Below are positions 8,992 to 17,242 of a stretch of 41,556 nt of DNA, one piece after another (within the stretch, counting starts at the first letter, position 1; the number at the start of each line of letters is the position of its first letter). This stretch comes from Zygnema cylindricum. Lineage: Eukaryota > Streptophyta > Zygnematophyceae > Zygnematales > Zygnemataceae. The notes below the pieces were generated by a model. It made no database searches, was not told where the DNA came from, and saw only the letters and a list, made by a program, of their open reading frames with translations. The translations under genes and the position numbers were made by a program. The stretch spans positions 1-41,556 of the forward strand of contig JBBHKE010003283.1 in the NCBI GenBank assembly GCA_037447655.1. Direction: 5' to 3'.

Positions 8992-9540
8992 CACCGTCAA
9001 TCGCTATTAGAGTAAAGGAATAAATAGCGTAAAAAAAAATAGTGTTATTAACACTAATCGGGAATTTTTTTTTTTTGAAAAAAAATATATATACTAATTA
9101 ATCCCTAACTATATTTTGGGTTGTCCTGAATAATAAATACCCGCCCTTTCGATGTCTACAGTAATATGTGTACCAAAACAAAATCTGACAATTCGTACAC
9201 CGTCGCGCTGATCACACGGTCGACGGATGAACATATTAGAACGTGATTTTTGTCGACGAGTTTGCTTCTCTTTCTTCCAGTGCACATTCACATGTGTTCG
9301 CAATAATGTTAAGTGTATTTTTATGCTTTTGTAATTCAAAAAGTACCATTTCGTACAGAGATACCCTGTCCGTACACCACACTATTTCCATCACAGTGTA
9401 TTTCCACTATTAACGCTAATTGAAAAAAAAACCTAATTAGAATAATGGAAAAAATATAATTATGGATTGTATTTTGGGTTTTTTTTTTTGAAAAAATGGC
9501 ACCGAATTGGCGTTATATACTCTAATAGCGATTGACGGTG
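8992..9540. mobile_element. TA-flanked MITE, family B copy 3 (549 bp)
   Basis: The left end CACCGTCAATCGCTATTAGA directly follows the shared TA at 8990-8991. The right end is CTAATAGCGATTGACGGTG. The base after the right end is ACTATA rather than TA, so the right flank has changed. The minus frame at 9109-9339 lies inside the element and is not a recognised gene. Confidence 0.78.
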
Positions 9541-9851
9541 ACTATACTATCGTGTACCGAACTGTAGTGTACACGTTCAAAAGTATTTTGGCGTGTCAAA
9601 ATAAAACACGTGGAAGTAAAGAATTGCATATTTAAAAGTCGTGAAGTCAAAAAAGCAAAGCCTCACCGCCAATTTGTTTAAAAGCCTTACACGCGATCTA
9701 CTTTCATTGGCATAAACTTTTGTAATCCCGCAGCCCTCAAACGTAACAGGAAAGTACACTAAAGTACAAGTTTGTACTGTATGTACAATCTCTTGTCTAG
9801 AAGGAATCGGACACCGAAACGGTATCGGTTTCAATGGAACAACGCCTGTAT
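9541..9851. other. Spacer, no gene recognised
   Basis: Unique-looking sequence of about 310 bp with several GTAC words. A minus-strand frame of 85 codons (9577-9834) has no recognisable domain and I do not call it a gene. Confidence 0.4.
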
Positions 9852-10608
9852 CAGAGGTCGCAAACGGTCAACCGAAACCGTGATCGACCGTTAACCGACC
9901 GCCCACGCAGGATCCGGAACAGATTCGGTTTCCAAATTTTGGGGGTCGGGCGGTTACGGTCGGTTGATTCACCAGGAAAAAAAAACGGTCGGTTACAGTC
10001 GCTCAACCAAAAAACCAAAAATAATTAAAATTTTGTACTGTCCCTACAATCCAACATTCTTGTACTTTGTACTCTTTGGGCATCGAGGAAGTACGTGACA
10101 TCATGATTAGCGTCGCAAATCTGACACGGTACTGTAGTAAGCTATTTATTTCACAAATCAAAGGGAACGCGACAAAGCGTCACAAATCTGACACGGTAGT
10201 ACACTATTCATTTCGAAAATCTTAGGGAACGCGACAAAGCGTCGCAAATCTGACACGGTACAGTAGTACAATATTATTTCCGCAATTCTTAGGCAACGAG
10301 ACAAAGCGTCGCAAATCTGACACAGTAGTAACACTATTCATTTCGCAAATCTTAGGGAACACGACAAATCGTAATTATTGGCTTATTCCGTGATACATTG
10401 ATAAATTTTGTACTTTCTCGGTTACGAGCGGGCACGGTTAGTCGCGAAAAATCAAGATTCGCTTAATTTTTTTTTTCGTAAACGACGGTCGGTTAACGGT
10501 TAACAATTTTGGAGCGTGACAAAACTTGGTCGAGCGTCGGTTACTCAGATTTTGAAAAAAAAAATGGTCGGTTTCGGGTATGATTTTTTTTCACTTTTGC
10601 AACCTCTG
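9852..10608. mobile_element. Non-autonomous hAT-type element, copy 1 (757 bp)
   Basis: The terminal inverted repeats are CAGAGGTCGCAAA and TTTTGCAACCTCTG. A perfect 8-bp target duplication, GCCTGTAT, lies at 9844-9851 and 10609-10616. Both features are diagnostic of hAT elements. The subterminal regions carry repeated CGGTCGGTTAACGGTTA-type motifs, likely transposase-binding sites. There is no transposase frame. Compared with copy 2 (562 bp) it is 195 bp longer, explained by the internal tandem repeat. Confidence 0.93.
10111..10372. repeat. Four tandem copies of a 62-67-bp unit inside hAT copy 1
   Basis: Units begin with CGTC(G/A)CAAATCTGACAC at 10111, 10178, 10240 and 10307. hAT copy 2 has one such unit near 38331. 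The amplification therefore happened within this element or its immediate source. Confidence 0.88.
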
Positions 10609-10730
10609 GCCTGTATGTGTGACGGCCAACGGGACGGCCGTCTGCCCGTCCCGTCGATGTTTTTTGTCACCTCGCAATTGCCGGCGTGCAAGATGGTCGC
10701 GCTCGAGAACCTATTACGCGTCTAGAACTA

Positions 10731-10760
10731 CACCGCGAATCGTAATTAGAGTAAATAACG
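10731..10760. mobile_element. Solo terminal fragment of a family C MITE
   Basis: CACCGCGAATCGTAATTAGA follows TA at 10729-10730 and continues into AGTAAATAACG, as in the inverted end of family C copy 1. It then stops matching. No partner end was found. Confidence 0.6.
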
Positions 10761-10860
10761 TTAAGGGTACTTTCGTATGTAACCGAAACTTAGTATTGCT
10801 ACTTTGTTTTTTAGCGAAGATTCTCCGTACAGCTTTCATAGCATTCGGATTTAAACGCTA

Positions 10861-11360
10861 CACCGCGAATCATAATTAGAGTAAATTTCTCTAATTCGGT
10901 CGCTCGAAATTTCGACTCTATTACATGAAATAGAGTAGATGATTCTAATTTTTTCATTATTCTATTTAAGGTAAAGTTTAATTTGCGTTTTTAATTCTAA
11001 TATAGGTTCATTTAAAATAGTGTGGAGTACGAACGACCTCCGACTGTGCAAAATTGTACTTTATTAAGTAAAAAAATACAAATAATGATTTAATACAGGC
11101 CGTTATCATGTAGCTGCGTTTTAACAAACCGCGTAGTGCAAACGTCATAGTGACGATAAACTGTACGTTTTGCCAAATTTTGTACGAATACCTTATTTAC
11201 AGTAAAGGATATTAGCGTGCCAAATTAGAGTACTTAAATAAATTAGAGTAAACTTCATAGTTGAAACAACTCTATCACATAAATTAGCGTTAATTACTCT
11301 AATTTTTTTTTGAGTTTTTATACTCTATTTTTTTCATTACTCTAATTACGATTCACGGTG
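10861..11360. mobile_element. TA-flanked MITE, family C copy 3 (500 bp)
   Basis: The left end CACCGCGAATCATAATTAGA (TA at 10859-10860) pairs with CTAATTACGATTCACGGTG (TA at 11361-11362). Interior blocks such as TTTCGACTCTATT, AGTGTGGAGTACG and CGTTTTAACAAACCGCGTAG are shared with copies 1 and 4. It is non-coding. Confidence 0.87.
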
Positions 11361-11362
11361 TA

Positions 11363-12170
11363 TTGTTGGGTATGGGGTAAATTCATATCGCGATAACTTC
11401 AATATTCGATATATCGAATATCGATCGAGCAGACTCCTCGATATATCGTACCAAGACCAACATAAATTATCGCGATATATATCGCGATATATAGTACTTT
11501 TTAAATGTAATATTTTATTTTTTAATATAATATGTTATTTTAGCGAAAAAAACAAATTGTCTGATACACCACGTACGACATGATTTTCGTTGCGTGACTT
11601 AATGGTAGACGCCGCAAAATGTAACCGACATAAAAGTACAAATTTTGTAATTCATATAATTACTTATTTGGGGTATGGTTCCATGAAGAGGTCTCTGTAA
11701 TAGTACAGACAACAAAATTTCTACATCGTGTATCTTCTGTGAACAAGTTTTTGCATACATGTTTTGATTTGAGTGGTTCCATGTAAGTTGACAATCAAAT
11801 CTCTAAAATCGTCAAACATTTGAGAACCGACCATTTTCGTATGGAAATTCGTACTTGCGTATTATATACGTGTACTTGCGTATTATGTAAATGTACCGCG
11901 TCAATGTACCTCAGAGATCTCCTTCACTCTGCTGACTTTCAGGAAAAAACCGTATTTCATTTCGGCAAAAAATTTACGGTCACCACGTAACTTTGGAGAA
12001 CTGTGAAAATTTTCATTTTTTTTAAATGCTTCGATATATCGACGATACGATATATTGACGATATATCGCGATATTTTGATTTTCGATATATCGAAGCGAT
12101 ATATCGATTATCGGGTACCTCAAATTCGATATATATCGAATATCGACAAATGGTCCTCGATACCCAACAT
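11363..12170. mobile_element. Palindrome-rich MITE-like element (CGATATATCG family), copy 1
   Basis: The ends are TTGTTGGGTATGG and CGATACCCAACAT, inverted, with TA on both sides (11361-11362, 12171-12172). About 100 bp inside each end are clusters of CGATATATCG, TATCGCGATATA and related perfect palindromes (about 11385-11495 and 12030-12155). The centre is unrelated AT-rich sequence without a gene. The family assignment is unknown. Confidence 0.65.
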
Positions 12171-12190
12171 TAGTAAACGCAAATAACTTG

Positions 12191-12589
12191 TCACTTTAAA
12201 AAGTGACTTACGTAGACGTGTACGAAGAATTGTGACAGATGAAGTGGTACATAAAATGTGGCGAAACTTCCACTCGGCTTCAATTTGAGGCGTCTCTCCG
12301 CACGTTGTACAATTTTTGTGACTTCGTAATGTCCGTACGCCAAATCGTCGACGTGTTGAAACCCTAAAATACCTTTCGTTGTCGCACTAAATTTGATGTT
12401 TCGTTTTTCATTTCCCCATTTGCCGACAGGTGGCCAATATTTTTCATACGCCGTATGTGTGAAGACACGTGTTTTTGAGAGAGACAACCCCTGTACGGAA
12501 ATCAGCCCACGCAAAACATTACGCACAGGTTGGAAACGTGCAGTGTGTTTTTTTTTTTGTACTCCGCGCACAAAAATTGTAAAAAACAT
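12191..12589 (-). CDS. Unrecognised 132-codon open frame, doubtful
   Basis: This is a non-repetitive minus-strand frame in a segment (12171-12896) that is not obviously a known element. It contains WPPVGKWGNEKRN and AYGHYEVTKIVQRAERRL. I recognise no family. An overlapping plus-strand frame at 12393-12671 is equally open, which weakens both. It may be part of an older element. Function unknown. Confidence 0.15.
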   Translation of the reverse strand: MFFTIFVRGVQKKKHTARFQPVRNVLRGLISVQGLSLSKTRVFTHTAYEKYWPPVGKWGNEKRNIKFSATTKGILGFQHVDDLAYGHYEVTKIVQRAERRLKLKPSGSFATFYVPLHLSQFFVHVYVSHFLK

Positions 12590-12640
12590 CAGACACGTGC
12601 GACAGTGTCTGCCTATTCGCTCACCTTATTGGAATTTATT

Positions 12641-12666
12641 TCAAATCACCTCGCGAGGTGATTTGA
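12641..12666. other. Perfect 26-bp palindrome
   Basis: TCAAATCACCTCG is followed directly by its exact reverse complement CGAGGTGATTTGA with no spacer. It could be a protein-binding site, the fused ends of a deleted element or chance. It is not a terminator in any recognised gene. Confidence 0.8.
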
Positions 12667-12896
12667 TGTAAAGTTTGAACATGTGTTGAAAGGACGCAAA
12701 AGTGGGTCGAAATGCTCTAAACGACAAATTGTATAGCGCTAGACAACAAACTACTGTACATATAAAGTTTCAGGGTAACTCAACTTGTACGGTGGTAATT
12801 TGTATTTTTTGGTACGGCTGCGGATTTTCTCGTTTTTTTCAAAGTTATGGAGGAAAACAACAGAAAATAACTGTAACTTTAGCACATGCGAAAATA

Positions 12897-13365
12897 CCCT
12901 AACTCGGTCCCCCGAAATTTCGACTCTATCACCTTAAATAGAGTAAATGTTTCTAAATTTTGCATTATACTATTTAAGGTAAGGTTTAATTAGCGTAAAA
13001 AGATTCTAATATAGGTTCGTTTTAAATAGTGTGGAGTACGGACGACGTCTGACCGTGCAAAATTGTACTTTTATAAGTAAAAAAATACAAATAATGATTT
13101 AATACATGTCGTTATCATGTAACTGCGTTTTAACAAACCACGTAGTGGAAACGTCATATTGACAATAAACTGTACGTTTTGTCAGATTCTGTACGAATAC
13201 CTTATTTACAGTAGAGATATTAGTGCGCCAAATTAGAGAAATTAAATAAATTAGAGTAAAATTCCTTTTGAAAAAGTTATATCACACAAATTAGAGTTCA
13301 TAACTCTAATTATTGTTTTCTCTTTTTTTACTCTAATTTTTTCATTACTCTAATTACGATTCGCA
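12897..13365. mobile_element. Degenerate family C MITE, copy 4
   Basis: The interior aligns with family C copy 3 from CTAACTCGGTC to TAATTACGATTCGCAG, but both terminal CACCG/CGGTG blocks are eroded. Near 13290 it preserves the uninterrupted site GAACTCTAATTTGTGTG at which copy 1 carries a family A insertion. Confidence 0.75.
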
Positions 13366-13457
13366 GAATACAGGACATGCTTTCTTTTTCTTTTCTAGAA
13401 CTAGCACAGTACGTGTGTACCAATTCCAAGAGTGACGCTTATTCGATTGGTTTATGT

Positions 13458-13633
13458 CAGAGGTCAGGATCTGGTTTACCCTAATTCTACCCGATCCGAA
13501 TCCGGTCGGCCACGTCAAGTCCGAAACGGATTCAGGTGCCAAATTTTGGGGGCCGGCCAGATTCGGCCGAGCGATTCAAAAACACAAAAAATACGGGTAC
13601 GGCCAGATTCGGGTAACCTTATTGTGACCTTTC
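13458..13633. mobile_element. Short hAT-type deletion derivative, copy 3 (176 bp)
   Basis: It starts CAGAGGTCAGGATC and ends TGTGACCTTTC, an imperfect inverted repeat. It is flanked by a perfect 8-bp duplication GTTTATGT (13450-13457, 13634-13641). The block GGTGCCAAATTTTGGGGGCC matches the left part of hAT copies 1 and 2. Confidence 0.8.
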
Positions 13634-13668
13634 GTTTATGTAAAAGACACGGCTTGCTAAATGTTAGT

Positions 13669-14036
13669 GTTGTGTACCGGCAAGAATATTATCGCGATAT
13701 ACTGATACCGATAGTAATTGGTTATTTAACGGTGAAAGGTCCTTGATGTGTCGCTCAATGACGAACCAAATTCTTATCAGTGATAAATAGAAAAAAATAT
13801 AGTATGCTATCTAACAGTAATTTATAGCATATAGTATTATTTTATTGACTGTATACAGCGTGGTGTGCCACATATGGCAAACGGAAATTCAGTATGGTCA
13901 GCTCTCTGTATAATTGTTAGGAATAAACCTTCCAACTAACATCAATAATTATCGGTAGCGGTGTTATCGAGATTAAAAACCGATAAATATCAGTATTTCA
14001 TTGCAATAATACCGATGCCATTGTATCTTGCCAACA
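13669..14036. mobile_element. Possible palindrome-rich element with TGTTG ends
   Basis: It begins TGTTGTGTACCGGCAAG and ends CTTGCCAACA. Inner motifs (ATACTGATACCGATAG; CCGATAAATATCAGTA) are inverted relative to each other. No clear target duplication was found, so the boundaries are tentative. Confidence 0.3.
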
Positions 14037-14093
14037 TATCTAGCCAAAAAAATGAATATATCAGTTTTCGATAAAAAACTTTAGTGGTTTCTA

Positions 14094-14213
14094 TTGTTGT
14101 GTATCGAATAAAAATTTATCGCGATAAATTCGATGTTCAATGTACCAAATATCGCTGTTAGAGGGCTCTATATATCGCTCCGAAACCAACAAAAAATATC
14201 GCGATATATTTGG
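14094..14213. mobile_element. Truncated left part of the CGATATATCG family, copy 2
   Basis: TTGTTGTGTATCG follows TA and then aligns with the left 120 bp of the element at 11363, including ATCGCGATAAATTCGA, CCGAAACCAACA and ATATCGCGATATAT. The right half is missing. Confidence 0.6.
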
Positions 14214-14306
14214 TAAGAAGTACGGGTCCGTATTAATCAGGTAAACTAAATTGTATAGTAAATAGCATGTTAAATCGTATGACAAACCATACGGTAGATC
14301 TCCACT

Positions 14307-14358
14307 CCCCCCCCCTTGAGGGCAAAAAGTCACGAGCGGGGGGGGAGGGGGGGGGGGG
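14307..14358. repeat. C9 run facing G8-A-G12 run
   Basis: Nine C at 14307-14315 are followed about 22 bp later by eight G, A and twelve G. The runs can pair as a hairpin, or the G side can form a G-quadruplex. Homopolymer lengths may reflect assembly or sequencing error. Confidence 0.7.
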
Positions 14359-14386
14359 TGATTTGCTTTTTTTTTTAACTAGCGTC

Positions 14387-14831
14387 TGCAACTCTGAGAC
14401 CTCCATAGGTCCTTAGAGTAGGCAGCTCACACCAAGCCCCTAGGATAACCCTGACCCCTTTGTGTTTCAGCAAGAATAACTACCACCCTGGCAGACAAAA
14501 ACTTTGACCATCTTCACCTCTGTGAAGAGAAGACCCCCCTGAGTCGATAGCAAAAAGAATCTCTGAATTTGCTCCCTTGAGTAGTAAGTAATGAAGGGTC
14601 AAAGTTGACCTTTTCTACAAGAGTTTTCTGGGAGAGAGGGGGCTACCTACCAAATTTTTTAAGTCTTGAATCCCTCTCTAAACCCTACACTACTAGAGTA
14701 CGACACTAATCAGATTACTGTATCGTACATAAAAGTATAGGTGCCGAACTACTTTCTGTACGACCATCGTACGGCATGGCCAAAATGTCGAAGCCTACCA
14801 TATCCGGATTCGTTCCCGTATTTCGGAGATG
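14387..14831 (-). mobile_element. Copia-2 3' LTR, U5-side part (split by a nested insertion)
   Basis: Starting at TGCAACTCTGAGACC this is the reverse complement of the downstream part of the Copia-1-type LTR. It stops at CGGAGATG (14831). The alignment resumes at 22827 after a repeat of AGATG at 22822-22826, so both halves form one LTR of about 1,061 bp. A GTAC cluster lies at about 14767-14775. Confidence 0.82.
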
Positions 14832-15313
14832 TGAAACTCTGAGACCTCCATTGGCCCTCAGAGTAAGCAGATCCAAAAAGAAGCTTATCTAGATAGTGCC
14901 GAATCCAAGTTGATATAAACCCAAATGACTGACCCCTTGACAATCAGAACCCAAATATAGATTCACCCCTGTGAAATAACACTTCTGTGTGGTCAGTTCC
15001 ACCACAGAATGCAAAGTTAGAATATGAGATTTGGACAAATTCACCCACTTTGAATTTCCCTTAGAAATATCGCCACCTTGGCAGACAAAAACTCTGACCA
15101 ACTACACCCCTGTGTAGCCTGGACTCCCCTGAGTGTGCAGCAAAAAAAATCACTGAAAATGGTCAAGTAAATTGATAGTTATGGCTGCCCAAAGTTAGCC
15201 ATTTATACAAGGTGCTCTCTTAGAGAGAGGGTCCTATCTGCCAATTTTTTTTAAGTCCTATCTCCCTCTAAAACTCTATCTACTGAAGTACGACACCAAT
15301 TAAAACACTGTGT

Positions 15314-15364
15314 CGTACAGAAAAGTACAGGTGCCGGTGTACTTTATGTACGGCCATAGTACGA
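15314..15364. promoter_or_regulatory. GTAC cluster in copia LTR
   Basis: Five GTAC tetramers occur within about 50 bp. The same arrangement followed by GACATGGCC-like sequence is found in the other copia LTRs here. GTAC is the core recognised by green-lineage SBP-domain factors; binding here is inference. Confidence 0.4.
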
Positions 15365-15751
15365 CATGGCCAAAATGTTGACACGTGTCATATCCGGATT
15401 CGTTTCCGTAATCCCCGGAGTTGCCGAAATCCAATGTAGTTTTGCCACGTGTCACTCAATGTGGCAGTGATTGCAAACCGCCAAAAACGTACTCCGCGAT
15501 CTCGCCATCCTTCGCGGCCGTCTGATCAAATTTGGATTTCAATCGTGGCCGTCATAAATACTTGCGCGGTATTCTTTCCGGCGTCAAACAAATTGCGCGG
15601 TATTTATTTCTTATCCGTACCGTACGTCGTACTTTACACAACTATTTCTATGTAGTATGCATATTGTTCTCGTTAAATGAATTAGTCTTATTGTAACTAT
15701 ATAAATAAATATCATACCACATACATTCTATCATATAATTTAGACTATTTG

Positions 15752-15818
15752 GATAAGGTTACCGGCTACTGCGGATTTTGACGCATGGCAGGTACCAGGA
15801 TCAAATCCTGGCTCTATC
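15752..15818 (+). other. tRNA-like fossil inside copia LTR (antisense to the element)
   Basis: GATAAGG at 15752 can pair with CTCTATC at 15812 (6 of 7 including one wobble) like an acceptor stem. CCAGG-ATCAAAT-CCTGG is a perfect 5-bp T-arm with a 7-base loop. The D and anticodon arms are not regular and the length is 67 nt. A related, more eroded segment is at about 23160-23225. It is probably a tRNA-derived piece captured by the LTR family, not a working tRNA gene. Confidence 0.45.
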
Positions 15819-16021
15819 AAACTCCTTTTAGAGAAAACCTTATAAAACAACTGCCTGTCTCTCTCAGCACAGACAGCACAGGCAGCCATGGCTAACTCCT
15901 CCCCCAGTCTTCAGCGACTGCGACAAGTATGGAGACTTGAGTGAGGAGTTAGAGGCAGGCTGTCAATATCTATTATTTTGCTTTTTATTTTGCAATCTCT
16001 AGACCTAGAAAATACTTGAAT

Positions 16022-16195
16022 CGGCCGGCTAAATTTTCCCAAGTGTGGGACATGCTGAATCCCGGATTTCTAGGAAATCTAACATGGTGTCGGAGCCAGC
16101 GAGATTGCGGATGGTTTGACCGGCTTTCTCGTGAGAGGGGGTGTTGGATTGGCACGTGAAGCAGGTCCAATAAGGGGTAGAATATGGAAATATCC
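16022..16195 (+). mobile_element. TRIM-like miniature LTR element, left portion
   Basis: In order: the last 63 bp of a 5' LTR (to 16084, ending TCTAACA); a primer-binding site TGGTGTCGGAGC at 16085-16096, 10 of 12 bases like the classical copia site for the 3' end of initiator tRNA-Met; a 57-bp internal region; a purine tract GAGAGGGGG; then a 3' LTR starting TGTTGGATTGG at 16142. Copia-1 interrupts that LTR after 16195. It resumes at 22647 and ends TCTAACA at 22821, giving a 229-bp LTR. It has no coding sequence. Confidence 0.72.
16191..16195. repeat. Copia-1 target-site duplication, left (TATCC)
   Basis: TATCC before the 5' LTR is repeated exactly after the 3' LTR at 22642-22646. A 5-bp duplication is standard for copia integration. 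Confidence 0.92.
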
Positions 16196-17242
16196 TGTAG
16201 AAATTAATGGTTTTAAGTATTTTCTAGGTCTGAATAGAAAGAAAGAAGCCGAGGCAGTCTACCTCTAACTTCTCTCTCCAACTCTCAAACTTGTCGCAAT
16301 CACTGAGAAATTGGAGAGGAAGCTAGAGCCATGGCTACCTAGGCTATCCTGAGGTTTACTGGAAATTTATATTAGTTCGGGTTTTATTATTTAAAAGATA
16401 TGTGCCGGCGGCAGGAATTGATCCTTGTTTTTGGCGGCCGGCAGATAGGAATAGGCGGTAGCCTTAGCCGTTAAGTCCAGGAGTCATGATACGTAGTATA
16501 TAGTTTGATAGTTATTTAAATATGTATACGTACGATTATTCATTTAACTATAATAGATTACGGGATACATAGATCCGGTAATATATAAAGTACGGATTAC
16601 GGTACGGACTATAAATCAATACCGCGCATTTGTTTCGTAAATGAAACAAATACCGCACATGTATTTATTACGGCTACGATTAAATTAGATTCTAATCGGA
16701 CGACCGCAATTAGCGCCGAGATCGCGGAGGAAGTTTTCGGCTGTTTGTGGCCATCTCCACATCTGATGACGCGTGGCGAAATATCGTTGGATCGTGGAAT
16801 CCCCGGAGATTATGGCATCGAATCCGGATATGACATGTGTCCACATTTAGGCCTTGTCGTACAATGTCCGTACCTAAAGTACACCGCCAGCTGTACTTTT
16901 GCGTACGGAACTCAATTCTGATTGGTTCCGTACATCAGTAGATAGAGTCTGTGAGTGAGATAGGACTTAGAAAAATTAGGAGATAGGACCCTCTCTCCCA
17001 CAGAGCTTCTGTACAAAAGGTCAACTTTGACCCTCCATAACTTACTGCTCAGGGGAGAAAATTCAGAGATTCTTTTTGCTATCGACTCAGGGGAGTCTTG
17101 TCTTCAGAGGTGTGAAGGTGGTCAAAGTATTTCTCTGCCAAGGTGGCAGTTATTTTTGCTTAAACACAAAGGGGTCAGGATTATCCTAGAGGCTTCTTGG
17201 AAGCTGTCCACTCTGAGGACTTATGGAGGTCTCAGAGTTTCA
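16196..17242 (+). repeat. Copia-1 5' LTR
   Basis: The boundaries are set by comparison with the 3' LTR, the TATCC duplication and TG...CA ends. It contains a GTAC cluster (16859-16933) and, at its end, an in-frame ATG (17223) that extends the gag frame into the LTR. Confidence 0.93.
16859..16933. promoter_or_regulatory. GTAC cluster in Copia-1 LTR
   Basis: Six GTAC tetramers occur in 75 bp, far above chance (expected about 0.3). The cluster is repeated in the 3' LTR (about 22258-22333) and has counterparts in all copia LTRs of the window. It could bind SBP-domain factors; untested. Confidence 0.4.

Larger units (their letters stand above)
14832..16021 (-). mobile_element. Second minus-oriented copia LTR (U3 end lost)
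   Basis: It begins TGAAACTCTGAGACC directly after the AGATG repeat and follows the full Copia-1-type LTR in reverse orientation until CTAGAAAATACTTGAAT. There the TRIM remnant begins. About 100-140 bp are extra relative to Copia-1 (around 14935-15060). No primer site or internal region is attached, so it resembles a solo LTR lacking its last ~20 bp. Confidence 0.78.
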
